A DNA stretch of 64,000 bases from Pseudomonas fildesensis (GCF_001050345.1 NZ_LFMW01000017.1:151097-215096), one strand, 5' to 3'; positions 33,047 through 44,658 are shown, counted from the first letter of the stretch. Made by a program: numbers and translations. Notes: generated by a model from the sequence alone, not told the origin.

Positions 33047-33910
33047 TCAGATCGGTGACATTTCCTGCGCCAACCCCAGAAACGCCGCCGGCAACCGAGC
33101 GCTTTTTCTTTCCTTGAGGCAGTACAAATACTCAGGAATCTGCGGCGCATTCTCGATGGTCAGTACCCGCAACTGAGGGTCATGGGGCACTTCCTGGCGG
33201 GCGATGATGCTGATACCGATGTTGCGCAGCACCGCTTCACGGATCGACTCACGACTGCCGATTTCCAGCAGCGGCCCGTAACTCACACCGGCACCCTGCA
33301 ACATCTCTTCGGTCAACCGTCGCGTGGTGGAACCCGCTTCGCGCATCAACAAGGTGTGCCCGGCCAACGCCGTCAGAGGCACAGGGTCAAGCGTGGCCAA
33401 GGGGTGATTGCGATGCACCGCCAGCACCAGTGGATCAGTGCCCAGCACTCGACGAATCAGGCGAGGGTCTTCCAGCAACTGCGAGGACGCGGCCACGTCG
33501 ACACGGTAATCGTCCAACGCTTCGAGCACCTGCTGGGAGTTGCCGATTTCCACCGACACCTCCACCTGGGGCAGGCGTTCGCGGAAGGCTTTGACCAGGT
33601 CGAGAATGTAGTACGGCGCCGTTGCGGCAATCCTCAATGCACCCTGGACCTGGCCACTGTTGCGCAGGAAAAACTCGATGTCCGCTTCCTGCTGCAACAG
33701 CGTCTTGACCATCGGCACCAGCCGCGCGCCTTCGTCACTGACGGTGAGTCGACGGCCGCCACGATAGAAAAGCTCAACGCCGTACTGGCTTTCCAGATTG
33801 CGAATCTGGGTGGTCACCGTGGGCTGGCTCAGGCCGAGTTTTTTCGCCGCCTGGGTAATGCTGCCCAGGCGGGCAACCATGAAAAACGCCTTCAGCTCGG
33901 CACTCAGCAC
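33047..33910 (-). CDS. LysR-family regulator of phosphonate catabolism
   Basis: 287 residues, GTG start with AGAGGG upstream. The N-terminal winged helix is FFMVARLGSITQAAKKLGLSQPTVTTQIRNLE, followed by a LysR effector domain (about 90-287). The position, reading into the aminoethylphosphonate uptake operon, and the AELKAFF..VARLGSIT N-terminus fit the LysR subgroup associated with aminoethylphosphonate genes. It probably activates the operon when the phosphonate is present. The inducer is inferred. Confidence 0.85.
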   Translation of the reverse strand: MLSAELKAFFMVARLGSITQAAKKLGLSQPTVTTQIRNLESQYGVELFYRGGRRLTVSDEGARLVPMVKTLLQQEADIEFFLRNSGQVQGALRIAATAPYYILDLVKAFRERLPQVEVSVEIGNSQQVLEALDDYRVDVAASSQLLEDPRLIRRVLGTDPLVLAVHRNHPLATLDPVPLTALAGHTLLMREAGSTTRRLTEEMLQGAGVSYGPLLEIGSRESIREAVLRNIGISIIARQEVPHDPQLRVLTIENAPQIPEYLYCLKERKSARLPAAFLGLAQEMSPI

Positions 33911-33926
33911 ACCACCCTCTCGTCAT

Positions 33927-36239
<2,313 letters not shown>

Positions 36240-36276
36240 CAGGTCGCGTCCGTAAGGTGCCTGTTGCCAAGTAAAG

Positions 36277-36297
36277 ACCCTGTAGCCACTATAGGGT
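36277..36297. promoter_or_regulatory. MerR-type operator between cadA and cadR
   Basis: Near-perfect palindrome with arms ACCCTGTAG and CTATAGGGT around three bases. On the minus strand a TTGACC box overlaps one arm and a T-rich -10 lies about 19 bases further on. A long spacer of this kind is typical of promoters remodelled by MerR-family activators. It should drive cadA in response to Cd/Pb/Zn. Confidence 0.8.
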
Positions 36298-36323
36298 CAA
36301 GCACCCATTTGGAGATTGCTGCA

Positions 36324-36764
36324 ATGAAGATCGGCGAACTGGCCAAACTGACCGAATGCCCGGTGGAAACCATCCGTTATTACGAGAAGGAAGGCCTGCT
36401 GCCGCCCCCGGCGCGCACGGACGCCAACTACCGCGTGTACACCCAGGCGCACACCGAGCGGCTGATCTTTATCCGCAATTGCCGCAGCCTCGACATGACC
36501 CTGGAAGAAATCCGCAGCCTGCTCAGCCTGCGCGACAGCCCCCAGGACCAGTGCGAAAACGTGAATGCGTTGATCGACGAGCATATCCACCATGTGAAAG
36601 CGCGGATCGATGGGCTATTGGCGTTGCAGGACCAATTGCTGGACCTGCGCCAACGCTGCGGCGGCGGGGATCATTGCGGGATTTTGCAGCGGCTGGAAGT
36701 CAGCGGCAGTGTTGCCGCCAGCGAGGCTGAGCCTTCGCACGTGGGCAGAAGCCATGGCCATTAA
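36324..36764 (+). CDS. cadR: MerR-family metal-responsive regulator CadR
   Basis: 146 residues. The N-terminal MerR winged helix is KIGELAKLTECPVETIRYYEKEGLLPPPAR, followed by a dimerisation helix and a metal-binding C-terminus with CENVNALIDEH, CGGGDHCGI and a final HVGRSHGH. The conserved Cys77-type residue and the two downstream cysteines match CadR/PbrR of pseudomonads. Many CadR proteins also have a His-rich end; here it is short. GGAG lies 10 bases before the ATG. It is divergent from cadA, across the shared operator. Confidence 0.92.
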   Translation: MKIGELAKLTECPVETIRYYEKEGLLPPPARTDANYRVYTQAHTERLIFIRNCRSLDMTLEEIRSLLSLRDSPQDQCENVNALIDEHIHHVKARIDGLLALQDQLLDLRQRCGGGDHCGILQRLEVSGSVAASEAEPSHVGRSHGH

Positions 36765-36788
36765 TTTGAAGTGGTAACCGAATCAAAC

Positions 36789-36892
36789 TGTGGGAGGGGC
36801 GGTGCGACGATTCGACTTGCTCCCGATGGCGGAGTTTCAGCCACCAAATACTTAGCTGATCCACCGCTATCGGGAGCAAGCCCCCTCCCACA
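36789..36892. repeat. REP-type element, family B (tgtgggag..ctcccgatggcgg)
   Basis: Paired units starting TGTGGGAGGGGC and ending CCCCCTCCCACA, with GCTCCCGATGGCGG and its complement inside. It lies between cadR and thyA (convergent), where it may also end transcripts. The same family occurs at 40379 and 56179. Confidence 0.85.
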
Positions 36893-36922
36893 CAAGCCCG
36901 CACCTTTAGACTGAGGCAGCCT

Positions 36923-37756
36923 TTAGATGGCCACGTCGGCCTTGATGCTTGGGTCGGCGTCGTAGCCCACGATTTCGAAGTCTTCGAACGTGTAATCGTA
37001 GATCGACGCCGGCTTACGCTTGATCACCAGTTCCGGCAGTTTCTTCGGCGTGCGCGCCAACTGGGTCTGGATCTGTTCCATATGGTTGCTGTAGGCGTGG
37101 GTGTCGCCGGTGGTGACGATGATCTCGTGAGGGATCAGGTCGCATTGCTGGGCCAGCATGTGGGTCAGCAACGCCAGCGCGGCGGTGTTGTACGGCAGGC
37201 CGAGGAACACGTCGGAGCTGCGGATATACAACTGCATCGACAGATGGCCGTCATGCACAAACGCCTGGTACAGCAGGTGGCACGGCGGTAGGGCTTGTTT
37301 GCCGTTGCGCGCGTTTTCCTGCGGGCTCTTGGTCTCGTCCGGCAGGTATTCGACGTTCCAGCCGTGGAACAGGATGCGGCGGCTGTTGGGGTTGGTCTTC
37401 AACGTCTCGACCATGTAGTCGATCTGGTTGATCTTGCCGCCGTCCTTGGTCGGCCAGGCCGTCCACTGCTCGCCGTACACCGGGCCCAGGTCACCGTCTT
37501 CGGTGGCCCACTCGTCCCAGATTTTCACGCCGTTCTCGTTCAGCCACTTGATGTTGGTGTTGCCGCTCAACATCCAGATCAGTTCGTTGGCGATGCTTTT
37601 GAAGTGAAGCTTCTTGGTGGTCAGCAGCGGAAAGCCGTCGGCCAAGTTATGCCGATACTGACGGGCGAACACAGCCTTGGTGCCAGTGCCGGTGCGATCG
37701 CCCTTGGTCAATCCATTGGTCACGACGTCGTTCAGTAGTTCGAGATATTGCTTCAT
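36923..37756 (-). CDS. thyA: Thymidylate synthase
   Basis: 277 residues. It methylates dUMP to dTMP using methylene-tetrahydrofolate, coupling to folA product recycling. Family signatures are DRTGTGTKAVFARQYRH, FPLLTTKKLHFKSIANELIWMLSGNTNIK, ALPPCHLLYQ with the catalytic Cys, and NTAALALLTHMLAQQ, then GDTHAYSNHMEQ. The ATG at 37756 gives the standard N-terminus MKQYLELL. It follows lgt by 62 bases in the same direction, the usual Pseudomonas order. Confidence 0.97.
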   Translation of the reverse strand: MKQYLELLNDVVTNGLTKGDRTGTGTKAVFARQYRHNLADGFPLLTTKKLHFKSIANELIWMLSGNTNIKWLNENGVKIWDEWATEDGDLGPVYGEQWTAWPTKDGGKINQIDYMVETLKTNPNSRRILFHGWNVEYLPDETKSPQENARNGKQALPPCHLLYQAFVHDGHLSMQLYIRSSDVFLGLPYNTAALALLTHMLAQQCDLIPHEIIVTTGDTHAYSNHMEQIQTQLARTPKKLPELVIKRKPASIYDYTFEDFEIVGYDADPSIKADVAI

Positions 37757-37818
37757 GTGTTTACCCGTATCGTTGAAACCGAGGCCGCCCCCTCTCGGAA
37801 GGACCTCGGCATTCGAAT

Positions 37819-38631
37819 TTAAAGCGCCGCGTTCTTGATCGGTTGCGGGCGGTTGTAAGCCCACCACAGCAAGCCCAGGCCTGCCAGGATCATCGGAATA
37901 CTGAGGATCTGGCCCATGGTCAACCAACCAAACGCCAGGTAGCCCAACTGTGCATCCGGTACCCGCACGAATTCGACGATGAAACGGAAGATCCCGTAGA
38001 ACAGCGCAAACATGCCGGAAACGGCCATGGTCGGGCGCGGCTTACGCGAGAAAATGTACAGAATAAGGAACAGTGCCACACCTTCCAGGGCGAACTGGTA
38101 CAGCTGCGACGGATGGCGCGGCAGTTGCGCCGGGTCGCTGAACGCCGGGAACACCATCGCCCACGGCACGTCGGTCGGCTTGCCCCACAGCTCGGCGTTG
38201 ATGAAGTTACCGATACGTCCGGCGCCCAGGCCGATCGGCACCAGCGGGGCTACGAAGTCCATCAGTTGGAAGAACGACTTGCCGTTGCGGCGGGCGAACC
38301 ACCACGCAGCAACCATCACGCCGATAAAGCCACCGTGGAACGCCATGCCGCCCTTCCACACTTCAAAAATCAGCGTCGGGTTGGCGATGTAGGCAGACAG
38401 GTCGTAAAACAGCACATACCCCAGGCGTCCGCCGACGATCACTCCCATCGACAACCAGAACACCATGTCAGAGAGTTTCTCCTTGGTCCAGGTCGGGTCA
38501 AAACGGTTCAGGCGCCGGGAGGCCAGCAGCCAGGCACCGCCGATGCCGATCAGGTACATCAACCCGTACCAGTGGATTTTCAGCGGACCGATGGCCAGGG
38601 CCACCGGGTCGATCTGCGGGTAAGGCAGCAT
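37819..38631 (-). CDS. lgt: Prolipoprotein diacylglyceryl transferase
   Basis: 270-residue inner-membrane enzyme with seven hydrophobic segments that adds diacylglycerol to the lipobox cysteine of lipoproteins. Signature stretches are KIHWYGLMYLIG, GGMAFHGGFIGVMVAAW and GLGAGRIGNFINAELWGKPTD (with the essential Arg/Asn), then HPSQLYQ. It forms a transcription unit with thyA downstream. Confidence 0.96.
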   Translation of the reverse strand: MLPYPQIDPVALAIGPLKIHWYGLMYLIGIGGAWLLASRRLNRFDPTWTKEKLSDMVFWLSMGVIVGGRLGYVLFYDLSAYIANPTLIFEVWKGGMAFHGGFIGVMVAAWWFARRNGKSFFQLMDFVAPLVPIGLGAGRIGNFINAELWGKPTDVPWAMVFPAFSDPAQLPRHPSQLYQFALEGVALFLILYIFSRKPRPTMAVSGMFALFYGIFRFIVEFVRVPDAQLGYLAFGWLTMGQILSIPMILAGLGLLWWAYNRPQPIKNAAL

Positions 38632-38712
38632 TGCGACTCCTCGTTAAATCATTCGTTATGGCGACCGGGACCTTGCCCGTGCGCGATTAAGCCTGCGTTA
38701 CAACAACTCTGT

Positions 38713-39495
38713 TTAAACCAAGAAGCTCAAACCCACACAGAAAAGCAAACCGGCGAACAACCGCTTGAGCAAACGCGGCGACAAGCGATGCGCCAGGCGT
38801 GCGCCAAAGCGGGCAAACACCATGCTGGTCAGGGCAATACCCAGCAGCGCCGGCAAATAGATGAACCCGAGACTATGAGCGGGCAACAGGGGGTCGTGCC
38901 AGCCCAGAATCATGAAACTTAATGCACTGGCCAAGGCAATCGGCAAGCCGCACGCCGATGACGTAGCCACCGCCTGCTGCATCGGCACGCTGCGCCAGGT
39001 CAAGAACGGCACGGTCAGTGAGCCGCCGCCGATCCCGAAAATCGCCGAGGCCCAGCCGATCACGGTGCCTGCCAGGGTCAGGCCGACCTTTCCCGGAACC
39101 GTTCGGCTGGCCTTGGGCTTGACCTCCAGAGCCAGTTGCACGGCGATGATCAGGGCGAACACACCAATGATCTTCTGCAGGTTGGGGCCGGAAATCGCCT
39201 CGGCGGTCAGCGCGCCAAAGCCTGCGCCGATCAGGATGCCCACGGTCATCCACAGAAAAATCGGCCAACGCACCGCGCCACGCCGGTGGTGTTCACGCAC
39301 GGCATTGACCGACGTAAAGATGATCGTCGCCAGGGAGGTGCCCACGGCCAGGTGGGTCAGCACCTGCGGGTCGAAGCCCTGCAAGGTGAAGCTGAACACC
39401 AGCACTGGCACGATGATGATCCCGCCACCCACGCCAAACAGCCCGGCGAGCAGGCCCGCACAGGCGCCCAGCAACAAATACAGCAGAAATTCCAT
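38713..39495 (-). CDS. TauE/SafE-family sulfite/anion permease
   Basis: 260 residues, about eight membrane helices in two repeated halves. Each half starts with the family motif GLFGVGGGIIIVPVL (about residue 20) and AIFGIGGGSLTVPFLTW (about 160). The family exports or imports sulfur-containing or organic anions; the substrate is unknown. The ATG at 39495 has GGGGG upstream. It lies 81 bases before lgt in the same direction and is divergent from the NRDE gene. Confidence 0.88.
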   Translation of the reverse strand: MEFLLYLLLGACAGLLAGLFGVGGGIIIVPVLVFSFTLQGFDPQVLTHLAVGTSLATIIFTSVNAVREHHRRGAVRWPIFLWMTVGILIGAGFGALTAEAISGPNLQKIIGVFALIIAVQLALEVKPKASRTVPGKVGLTLAGTVIGWASAIFGIGGGSLTVPFLTWRSVPMQQAVATSSACGLPIALASALSFMILGWHDPLLPAHSLGFIYLPALLGIALTSMVFARFGARLAHRLSPRLLKRLFAGLLFCVGLSFLV

Positions 39496-39616
39496 GGGAG
39501 CCCCCAAACCAAGACCGGCATGTTAACGGATGGAAGGCATGCGACCCAACTGGATACGATGGAACGCTGCTGCTTGTGTGGGTAGAGTGGCAAAAAACAC
39601 AAAAGGGAATCGCCTG

Positions 39617-40363
39617 ATGTGCCTGATTGTTTTCGCCTGGCGGCCGGGCCATGCCCAACCGCTGATCGTCGCGGCCAACCGTGATGAATTCTACGCCCGC
39701 CCCAGCCTGCCGCTGGCCCAATGGCTGGACGCACCCACGGTCTACGCCGGTCGCGATCAGGAAGCGGGAGGCACTTGGCTGGGGGTGAATGACGATGGGC
39801 GATTTGCCGCCCTGACCAATATCCGCGACCCACACCAGCCGCCATCACGCAAATCGCGCGGGGAGTTGGTGGCGCGTTTTCTCAGTGGTTCGCTGCCCGT
39901 TGAGGAGTATTTGGCCGACGTTAACGGCCGTTCGATTGAATATGCCGGGTTTAACCTGCTCGTAGGCACACGGGATGAGCTGTGGCACTACAACGCCAAT
40001 GACACCGAACCAACGCTTTTGGCCGCCGGGGTGTATGGGCTGTCCAATGCCGGGCTGGATACACCGTGGCCGAAGTTGCTCAAGGCCAAAGCCGCATTGA
40101 ACGGGTTGCTGGAAGATCCGCAGCCGGAGGCCTTGCTGGGAATTTTGAGTGACCCGCAGACGGCGTCGTTCGCGGATTTGCCGGATACCGGTGTGGGGTT
40201 GGCGACCGAGAGTCTGTTGTCGAGCGTGTTTATCGCCAGCCCGAGTTACGGGACGCGGGCGAGTACGGCGCTGATTGTGAATGCCGACGGGACGCGGCAG
40301 ATGGTGGAGCGCAGTTTCGGGCCACATGGGGGGCGGTTGGGCGAAGTAGAACTCAATTTCTAA
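39617..40363 (+). CDS. NRDE-family (TANGO2-like) protein
   Basis: 248 residues starting with MCLIVFAW and carrying the eponymous AANRDEFYARP at about 19-29, followed by GGTWLGVNDDGRFAALTN. The N-terminal Cys after Met and this layout resemble Ntn-type hydrolases, and human TANGO2 belongs here, but the bacterial role is not established. ATG at 39617. It stands between the TauE/SafE gene (divergent) and ptsP (convergent, with a REP element between). Confidence 0.9.
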   Translation: MCLIVFAWRPGHAQPLIVAANRDEFYARPSLPLAQWLDAPTVYAGRDQEAGGTWLGVNDDGRFAALTNIRDPHQPPSRKSRGELVARFLSGSLPVEEYLADVNGRSIEYAGFNLLVGTRDELWHYNANDTEPTLLAAGVYGLSNAGLDTPWPKLLKAKAALNGLLEDPQPEALLGILSDPQTASFADLPDTGVGLATESLLSSVFIASPSYGTRASTALIVNADGTRQMVERSFGPHGGRLGEVELNF

Positions 40364-40378
40364 CGCATCACACACCAA

Positions 40379-40467
40379 TGTGGGAGCGGGCTTGCTCCCG
40401 ATGGCAGGGTGTCAGTCAACAGATGTGTCACTGATACACCGCCATCGGGAGCAAGCCCCCTCCCACA
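40379..40467. repeat. REP-type element, family B
   Basis: Paired units TGTGGGAGCGGGCTTGCTCC and the complement ending CCCCCTCCCACA around a GATGTGTCACTGATACACC loop. It lies between the convergent NRDE and ptsP genes and may serve as terminator. Confidence 0.85.
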
Positions 40468-40471
40468 GGGT

Positions 40472-42751
40472 CTAGTGGTTCTTGGTGGACGCCGGATTGA
40501 TCATCCGCGCCAACCCCAGGTTCTTCAGCGCCAGTTGCAGCGAGCTGTGGATAACTTGCGGGTTGTCGATGGTCATCAACTCGGCCAGCAGCTCCTTGGC
40601 CCGGCTCAGGTTGATCTGGCGCAGCATCCACTTGACCTTCGGCAAGTTGGTGGCGTTCATCGACAAGCTGTCAAAGCCCATCGCCATCAACAGCACTGCC
40701 GCCGCCGGGTCGCCGGCCATTTCGCCACAGATACTCACCGGCTTGCCTTCGGCATGGGCGTCGCGCACCACGTTTTGCAAGGCTTGCAGCACCGCCGGGT
40801 GCAGGTAGTCGTAGAGATCGGCGACCCGTGGGTTGTTACGGTCAACGGCCAGCAGGTACTGGGTGAGGTCGTTGGAACCCACCGACAGGAAGTCCACCTG
40901 CCGCGCCAGCTCTTTAGCCTGGTACACCGCCGCCGGAATTTCGATCATCACGCCAATCGGCGGCATCGGCACGTCGGTGCCTTCGTCGCGTACTTCGCCC
41001 CAGGCCCGGTGGATCAGGTGCAGCGCTTCTTCCAACTCGTGGGTGCCGGAGATCATGGGCAGCAGGATGCGCAGATTGTTCAGGCCTTCGCTGGCCTTGA
41101 GCATGGCGCGGGTCTGCACGAGGAAGATTTCAGGATGGTCGAGGGTGACGCGAATGCCGCGCCAGCCGAGGAAGGGGTTGTCTTCCTTGATCGGGAAATA
41201 CGACAGTGACTTGTCGCCGCCAATGTCCAGGCTGCGCATGGTCACTGGCAACGGGTGGAAGGCGGAAAGTTGCTCGCGATAAATCGCCAACTGCTCCTTT
41301 TCGCTGGGGAACCGTTCATTGATCATGAACGGCACTTCGGTGCGGTACAAACCTACCCCTTCGGCACCGCGCTGTTGCGCTCGGGCTACGTCCGCCAGCA
41401 AGCCGGTGTTAACCAGCAGCGGCATGCGGTGGCCGTCGAGGGTTATGCACGGCAACTCCCGCAGTGCATCGAGCCCCTGGGACAGCTGGCGCTCTTCTTC
41501 CACCACTTCGGCGTATTGCTTGCGCAGCACTTCGCTGGGGTTGGTGTAGACCTCGCCGTGGTAGCCGTCGACGATCATCTGAATGCCGTCGACCTTGGAA
41601 TATGGCAGATCCACCAGGCCCATCACCGTGGGAATGCCCATGGCCCGTGCCAGGATCGCGACGTGGGAGTTGCCCGAACCCAATACCGAGATCAGGCCCA
41701 CCAGTTTGCCTTCCGGCACTTCGCCGAGCATGGTGGCGGTCAGTTCTTCACTGATAAGAATGGTGTTATCGGGGTAGACCAGCGTCGTGGAGCGCTCTTC
41801 CTGCAGGTAAGCCAACAGACGGCGACCGAGGTCCTTCACGTCCGAGGCGCGCTCGCGCAGGTAGGCGTCGTCCATCAATTCGAAACGGTTGACGTGATCG
41901 GTAACCACCTGGCGCAGTGCGCCCTGGGCCCACTGGCCGGTCTTGATCACGGTCTTGACTTCGTTACCCAGCGACGCATCATCGAGCATCATCTGGTAAA
42001 CGTCGAACAGCGCACGCTCTTCAGGGCGCAACTGGGTGGCCAGCTTGGTCGACAGGTCGCGCATGTCGGCGCGCACGCCTTCGAGGGCGGTCTTGAACAG
42101 TTTGATTTCGGCTTCGATGTCGCTGACGGTCTTGTCCGGCACCACATCGAGGTCGGCCGGTGGCAGCATGACCACCGCCGTACCCACCGCAGCGCCCGGC
42201 GAACCCGGCACACCGACGAACTTGGCTTCCTGGATACCCTTGCCCTGGCGCCCCAGGCCGCGAATAGAGCCGGTGGCTTCGGCGTGGGCGATAACCCCGG
42301 CCAATTGCGCGCTCATGGTCACGAGGAAGGCTTCTTCACCTTCGTCGAACTGGCGGCGTTCTTTCTGCTGGATAACCAACACGCCGACAACGCGGCGGTG
42401 GTGAATGATCGGTGCGCCGAGGAACGAGGCGTAGCGCTCTTCACCGGTTTCGGCAAAGTAACGGTAACGCGGGTGATCGGCCGCGTGCTCGAGGTTCAGG
42501 GGTTCTTCGCGCGTCCCCACCAGGCCCACAAGACCTTCATTGGGCGCCATGCTGACCTTGCCGATGGAGCGCTTGTTCAAGCCCTCGGTGGCCATCAGGA
42601 CAAAACGGTTGCTCTCGGGGTCCAGCAGGTAAACCGAGCAGACTTGACTGCCCATGGCTTCCTTGACGCGCAACACAATAATCCCCAACGCCGCCTTGAG
42701 ATCCTTGGCGGAGTTAACTTCCTGGACGATCTTGCGCAGCGTATTGAGCAT
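40472..42751 (-). CDS. ptsP: Phosphoenolpyruvate-protein phosphotransferase PtsP (nitrogen PTS enzyme I)
   Basis: 759 residues. An N-terminal GAF domain (about 1-165) is followed by the enzyme I N-terminal domain, with the phosphorylated His at 363 in GSGNSHVAILARAMGIP, and the PEP-binding barrel (GGDKSLSYFPIKEDNPFLGWRGIR, PMISGTHELEEA, and SICGEMAGDP with the catalytic Cys). It starts the EINtr-NPr-EIIANtr relay that regulates carbon, nitrogen and potassium balance rather than sugar uptake. It follows rppH by 22 bases, an operon conserved in gamma-proteobacteria. Confidence 0.96.
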   Translation of the reverse strand: MLNTLRKIVQEVNSAKDLKAALGIIVLRVKEAMGSQVCSVYLLDPESNRFVLMATEGLNKRSIGKVSMAPNEGLVGLVGTREEPLNLEHAADHPRYRYFAETGEERYASFLGAPIIHHRRVVGVLVIQQKERRQFDEGEEAFLVTMSAQLAGVIAHAEATGSIRGLGRQGKGIQEAKFVGVPGSPGAAVGTAVVMLPPADLDVVPDKTVSDIEAEIKLFKTALEGVRADMRDLSTKLATQLRPEERALFDVYQMMLDDASLGNEVKTVIKTGQWAQGALRQVVTDHVNRFELMDDAYLRERASDVKDLGRRLLAYLQEERSTTLVYPDNTILISEELTATMLGEVPEGKLVGLISVLGSGNSHVAILARAMGIPTVMGLVDLPYSKVDGIQMIVDGYHGEVYTNPSEVLRKQYAEVVEEERQLSQGLDALRELPCITLDGHRMPLLVNTGLLADVARAQQRGAEGVGLYRTEVPFMINERFPSEKEQLAIYREQLSAFHPLPVTMRSLDIGGDKSLSYFPIKEDNPFLGWRGIRVTLDHPEIFLVQTRAMLKASEGLNNLRILLPMISGTHELEEALHLIHRAWGEVRDEGTDVPMPPIGVMIEIPAAVYQAKELARQVDFLSVGSNDLTQYLLAVDRNNPRVADLYDYLHPAVLQALQNVVRDAHAEGKPVSICGEMAGDPAAAVLLMAMGFDSLSMNATNLPKVKWMLRQINLSRAKELLAELMTIDNPQVIHSSLQLALKNLGLARMINPASTKNH

Positions 42752-42773
42752 GGCTCGGGGTCGAACTCCGTCG

Positions 42774-43253
42774 TCAGTCGCGCGCTAAAAGGCGCGGGGC
42801 AAGCTCTTTGAGAGCGCGACGATAAACCTCGCGCTTGAATGTCACCACCTGGCCCAACGGATACCAATAACTGACCCAGCGCCAGCCATCGAACTCCGGT
42901 TTACCGGTCAAATCCATCCGCACCCGCTGCTCGTTGGAGATCAGGCGCAGGAGAAACCATTTCTGCTTCTGGCCGATACACAGCGGTTGGCTGTGGGTAC
43001 GCACCAGGCGTTGCGGCAAACGATAACGCAACCAGCCACGGGTACAGGCCAGAATTTGCACATCTTCGCGTTCAAGGCCAACTTCTTCGTTCAACTCACG
43101 GTACAAGGCGTCTTCAGGGGTTTCGTCGGGGTTGATTCCGCCTTGAGGAAACTGCCAGGCATCTTGGTTGATTCGGCGAGCCCATAGCACCTGTCCGGCA
43201 TCATTCGTAAGAATAATCCCGACATTAGGACGGAAACCATCGGGGTCGATCAC
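42774..43253 (-). CDS. rppH: RNA pyrophosphohydrolase
   Basis: 159 residues, GTG start with GAGG 8 bases upstream, giving the standard N-terminus (M)IDPDGFRPNVGIIL. The Nudix box is GGINPDETPEDALYRELNEEVGL. RppH removes pyrophosphate from the 5' end of mRNA to trigger decay. A longer frame back to 43313 adds 20 unrelated residues and was not chosen. First gene of the rppH-ptsP unit, divergent from the HAD hydrolase. Confidence 0.95.
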   Translation of the reverse strand: MIDPDGFRPNVGIILTNDAGQVLWARRINQDAWQFPQGGINPDETPEDALYRELNEEVGLEREDVQILACTRGWLRYRLPQRLVRTHSQPLCIGQKQKWFLLRLISNEQRVRMDLTGKPEFDGWRWVSYWYPLGQVVTFKREVYRRALKELAPRLLARD

Positions 43254-43396
43254 GGCAACAACCTCGCAAACGCATGTCGCCGCATTGTTCCACAAAGGTT
43301 GATCCAGCGGCAACGAGGCTTCTTACCTTATGTGCACTCTTGTGAAAAGACCGTATTCTGGACGCCTTTTTACAGACTTTTCAGCGAGTAACTGCA

Positions 43397-44053
43397 ATGC
43401 GCCTGGCTTTATTCGACTTGGACAACACGCTTCTCGGCGGTGACAGCGATCACGCGTGGGGCGATTACCTCTGTGAACGCGGGATTCTCGACCCGGTGGC
43501 CTACAAGGCTCGCAACGACGAGTTCTACCAGGACTACCTGGCCGGCAAGCTGGACAACGCCGCCTACCTGAACTTCAGCCTGGAAATCCTCGGCCGCACC
43601 GAGATGACCCAACTTGAAGAATGGCACAACGACTTCATGCGCGATTGCATCAAGCCGCTGATGCTGCCACAGGCCGTGGAACTGCTGGCCAAGCATCGCG
43701 CCGCCGGCGATATACTCGTGATCATCACCGCCACCAACCGTTTCGTCACCGCGCCAATTGCCGCACGCCTGGGCGTGGAAACACTGATCGCTACCGAATG
43801 CGAGATGGAAGATGGCCGCTACACCGGGCGCAGCACCGACGTGCCGTGCTTTCGCGAAGGCAAGGTGACCCGCTTGAACCGTTGGTTGGAAGAAACCGGA
43901 CACAGCCTGCAAGACAGCTATTTCTATAGCGATTCGATGAATGATTTGCCGCTGCTGGAGCAGGTGACCCACCCCGTAGCGGTGGACCCGGACCCGAATT
44001 TGCGCGCTGAGGCCGAAAAACGCGGCTGGCCGGTGATTACGCTGCGCAGCTGA
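43397..44053 (+). CDS. HAD-IB family hydrolase (phosphoserine phosphatase-like)
   Basis: 218 residues. HAD motif I is LFDLDNTLLGGD at the N-terminus, motif II Thr is in VIITATNRFVTAPIA, and motif IV is in YFYSDSMNDLPLLE. The cap between motifs I and II is helical (HAWGDYLCERGI.., LPQAVELLAKHRAAG), as in the SerB/CicA-like HAD-IB group. Its substrate is a small phosphate ester, not identified. The ATG at 43397 starts straight on the motif. It neighbours rppH as in other pseudomonads. Confidence 0.9.
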   Translation: MRLALFDLDNTLLGGDSDHAWGDYLCERGILDPVAYKARNDEFYQDYLAGKLDNAAYLNFSLEILGRTEMTQLEEWHNDFMRDCIKPLMLPQAVELLAKHRAAGDILVIITATNRFVTAPIAARLGVETLIATECEMEDGRYTGRSTDVPCFREGKVTRLNRWLEETGHSLQDSYFYSDSMNDLPLLEQVTHPVAVDPDPNLRAEAEKRGWPVITLRS

Positions 44054-44058
44054 TCACC

Positions 44059-44191
44059 TGTGGCGAGGGGGCTTGCCCCCGCTGGGCTGCGTAGCAGCCC
44101 TAATCAAGACAACCGAGTTCTTTCAGAAGGGATGAGGCGGCTGGTTTTGGGGCTGCTTCGCAACCCAACGGGGGACAAGCCCCCTCGCCAT
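44059..44191. repeat. REP-type element, family C (tgtggcgagggggcttgcccc)
   Basis: Paired oppositely oriented units beginning TGTGGCGAGGGGGCTTGCC and ending in the complement, with a GCTGCGTAGCAGCC hairpin. It lies between convergent genes; same family as 15429-15563. Confidence 0.85.
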
Positions 44192-44203
44192 AAAGTCTCA
44201 CGG

Positions 44204-44617
44204 CTAAACCGGCTTGGCGCCCATGAGCCCCGCAATCGCCACAAACCCCACCAGGCTGACCACCGCCAGCACCAGCGTGAAATTCAGGCTGCCACCCTCG
44301 CCTTTACGCAGCCGATTAAGCCGCGCCACCAGCCAGAACCAGGCCAGCGCCGCCACGGTGTAGAGGATGCTGGAGCCCAGAATCCAGGTCTGTCCCAGCG
44401 GCCAACCGATCAGGTGCACCAACCACCAGCCGGTAAACGGCATGCTCAGTACGCAAATGCCCATCAACAACCACACGAACGCCCACGGGCGCTGCACGGT
44501 AACCGCCGGGCCGGCACTGCGTTTGCGCCAGGCCAGCACTGCCAGGCCGAGGCCGCTGAGCAGCAACAACACGGTGGCTGCGATGTGGATAACTTTGAGG
44601 GTGGTCAGGGTTTCCAT
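44204..44617 (-). CDS. DUF2269 integral membrane protein
   Basis: 137 residues with four hydrophobic segments (about 6-28, 45-66, 75-98, 110-132). KVIHIAATVLLLLSGLG at the start and WLVHLIGWPLGQTWILGSSILY match DUF2269 proteins. The conserved His residues near membrane faces could bind haem or metal, but the function is unknown. It lies downstream of ilvA's start-proximal end, in the same direction as ilvA and 41 bases after its stop. Confidence 0.8.
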   Translation of the reverse strand: METLTTLKVIHIAATVLLLLSGLGLAVLAWRKRSAGPAVTVQRPWAFVWLLMGICVLSMPFTGWWLVHLIGWPLGQTWILGSSILYTVAALAWFWLVARLNRLRKGEGGSLNFTLVLAVVSLVGFVAIAGLMGAKPV

Positions 44618-44658
44618 GTGTCTTATTCCTTAAAGGCCGCCCCAATCAGCGTAGTCGC

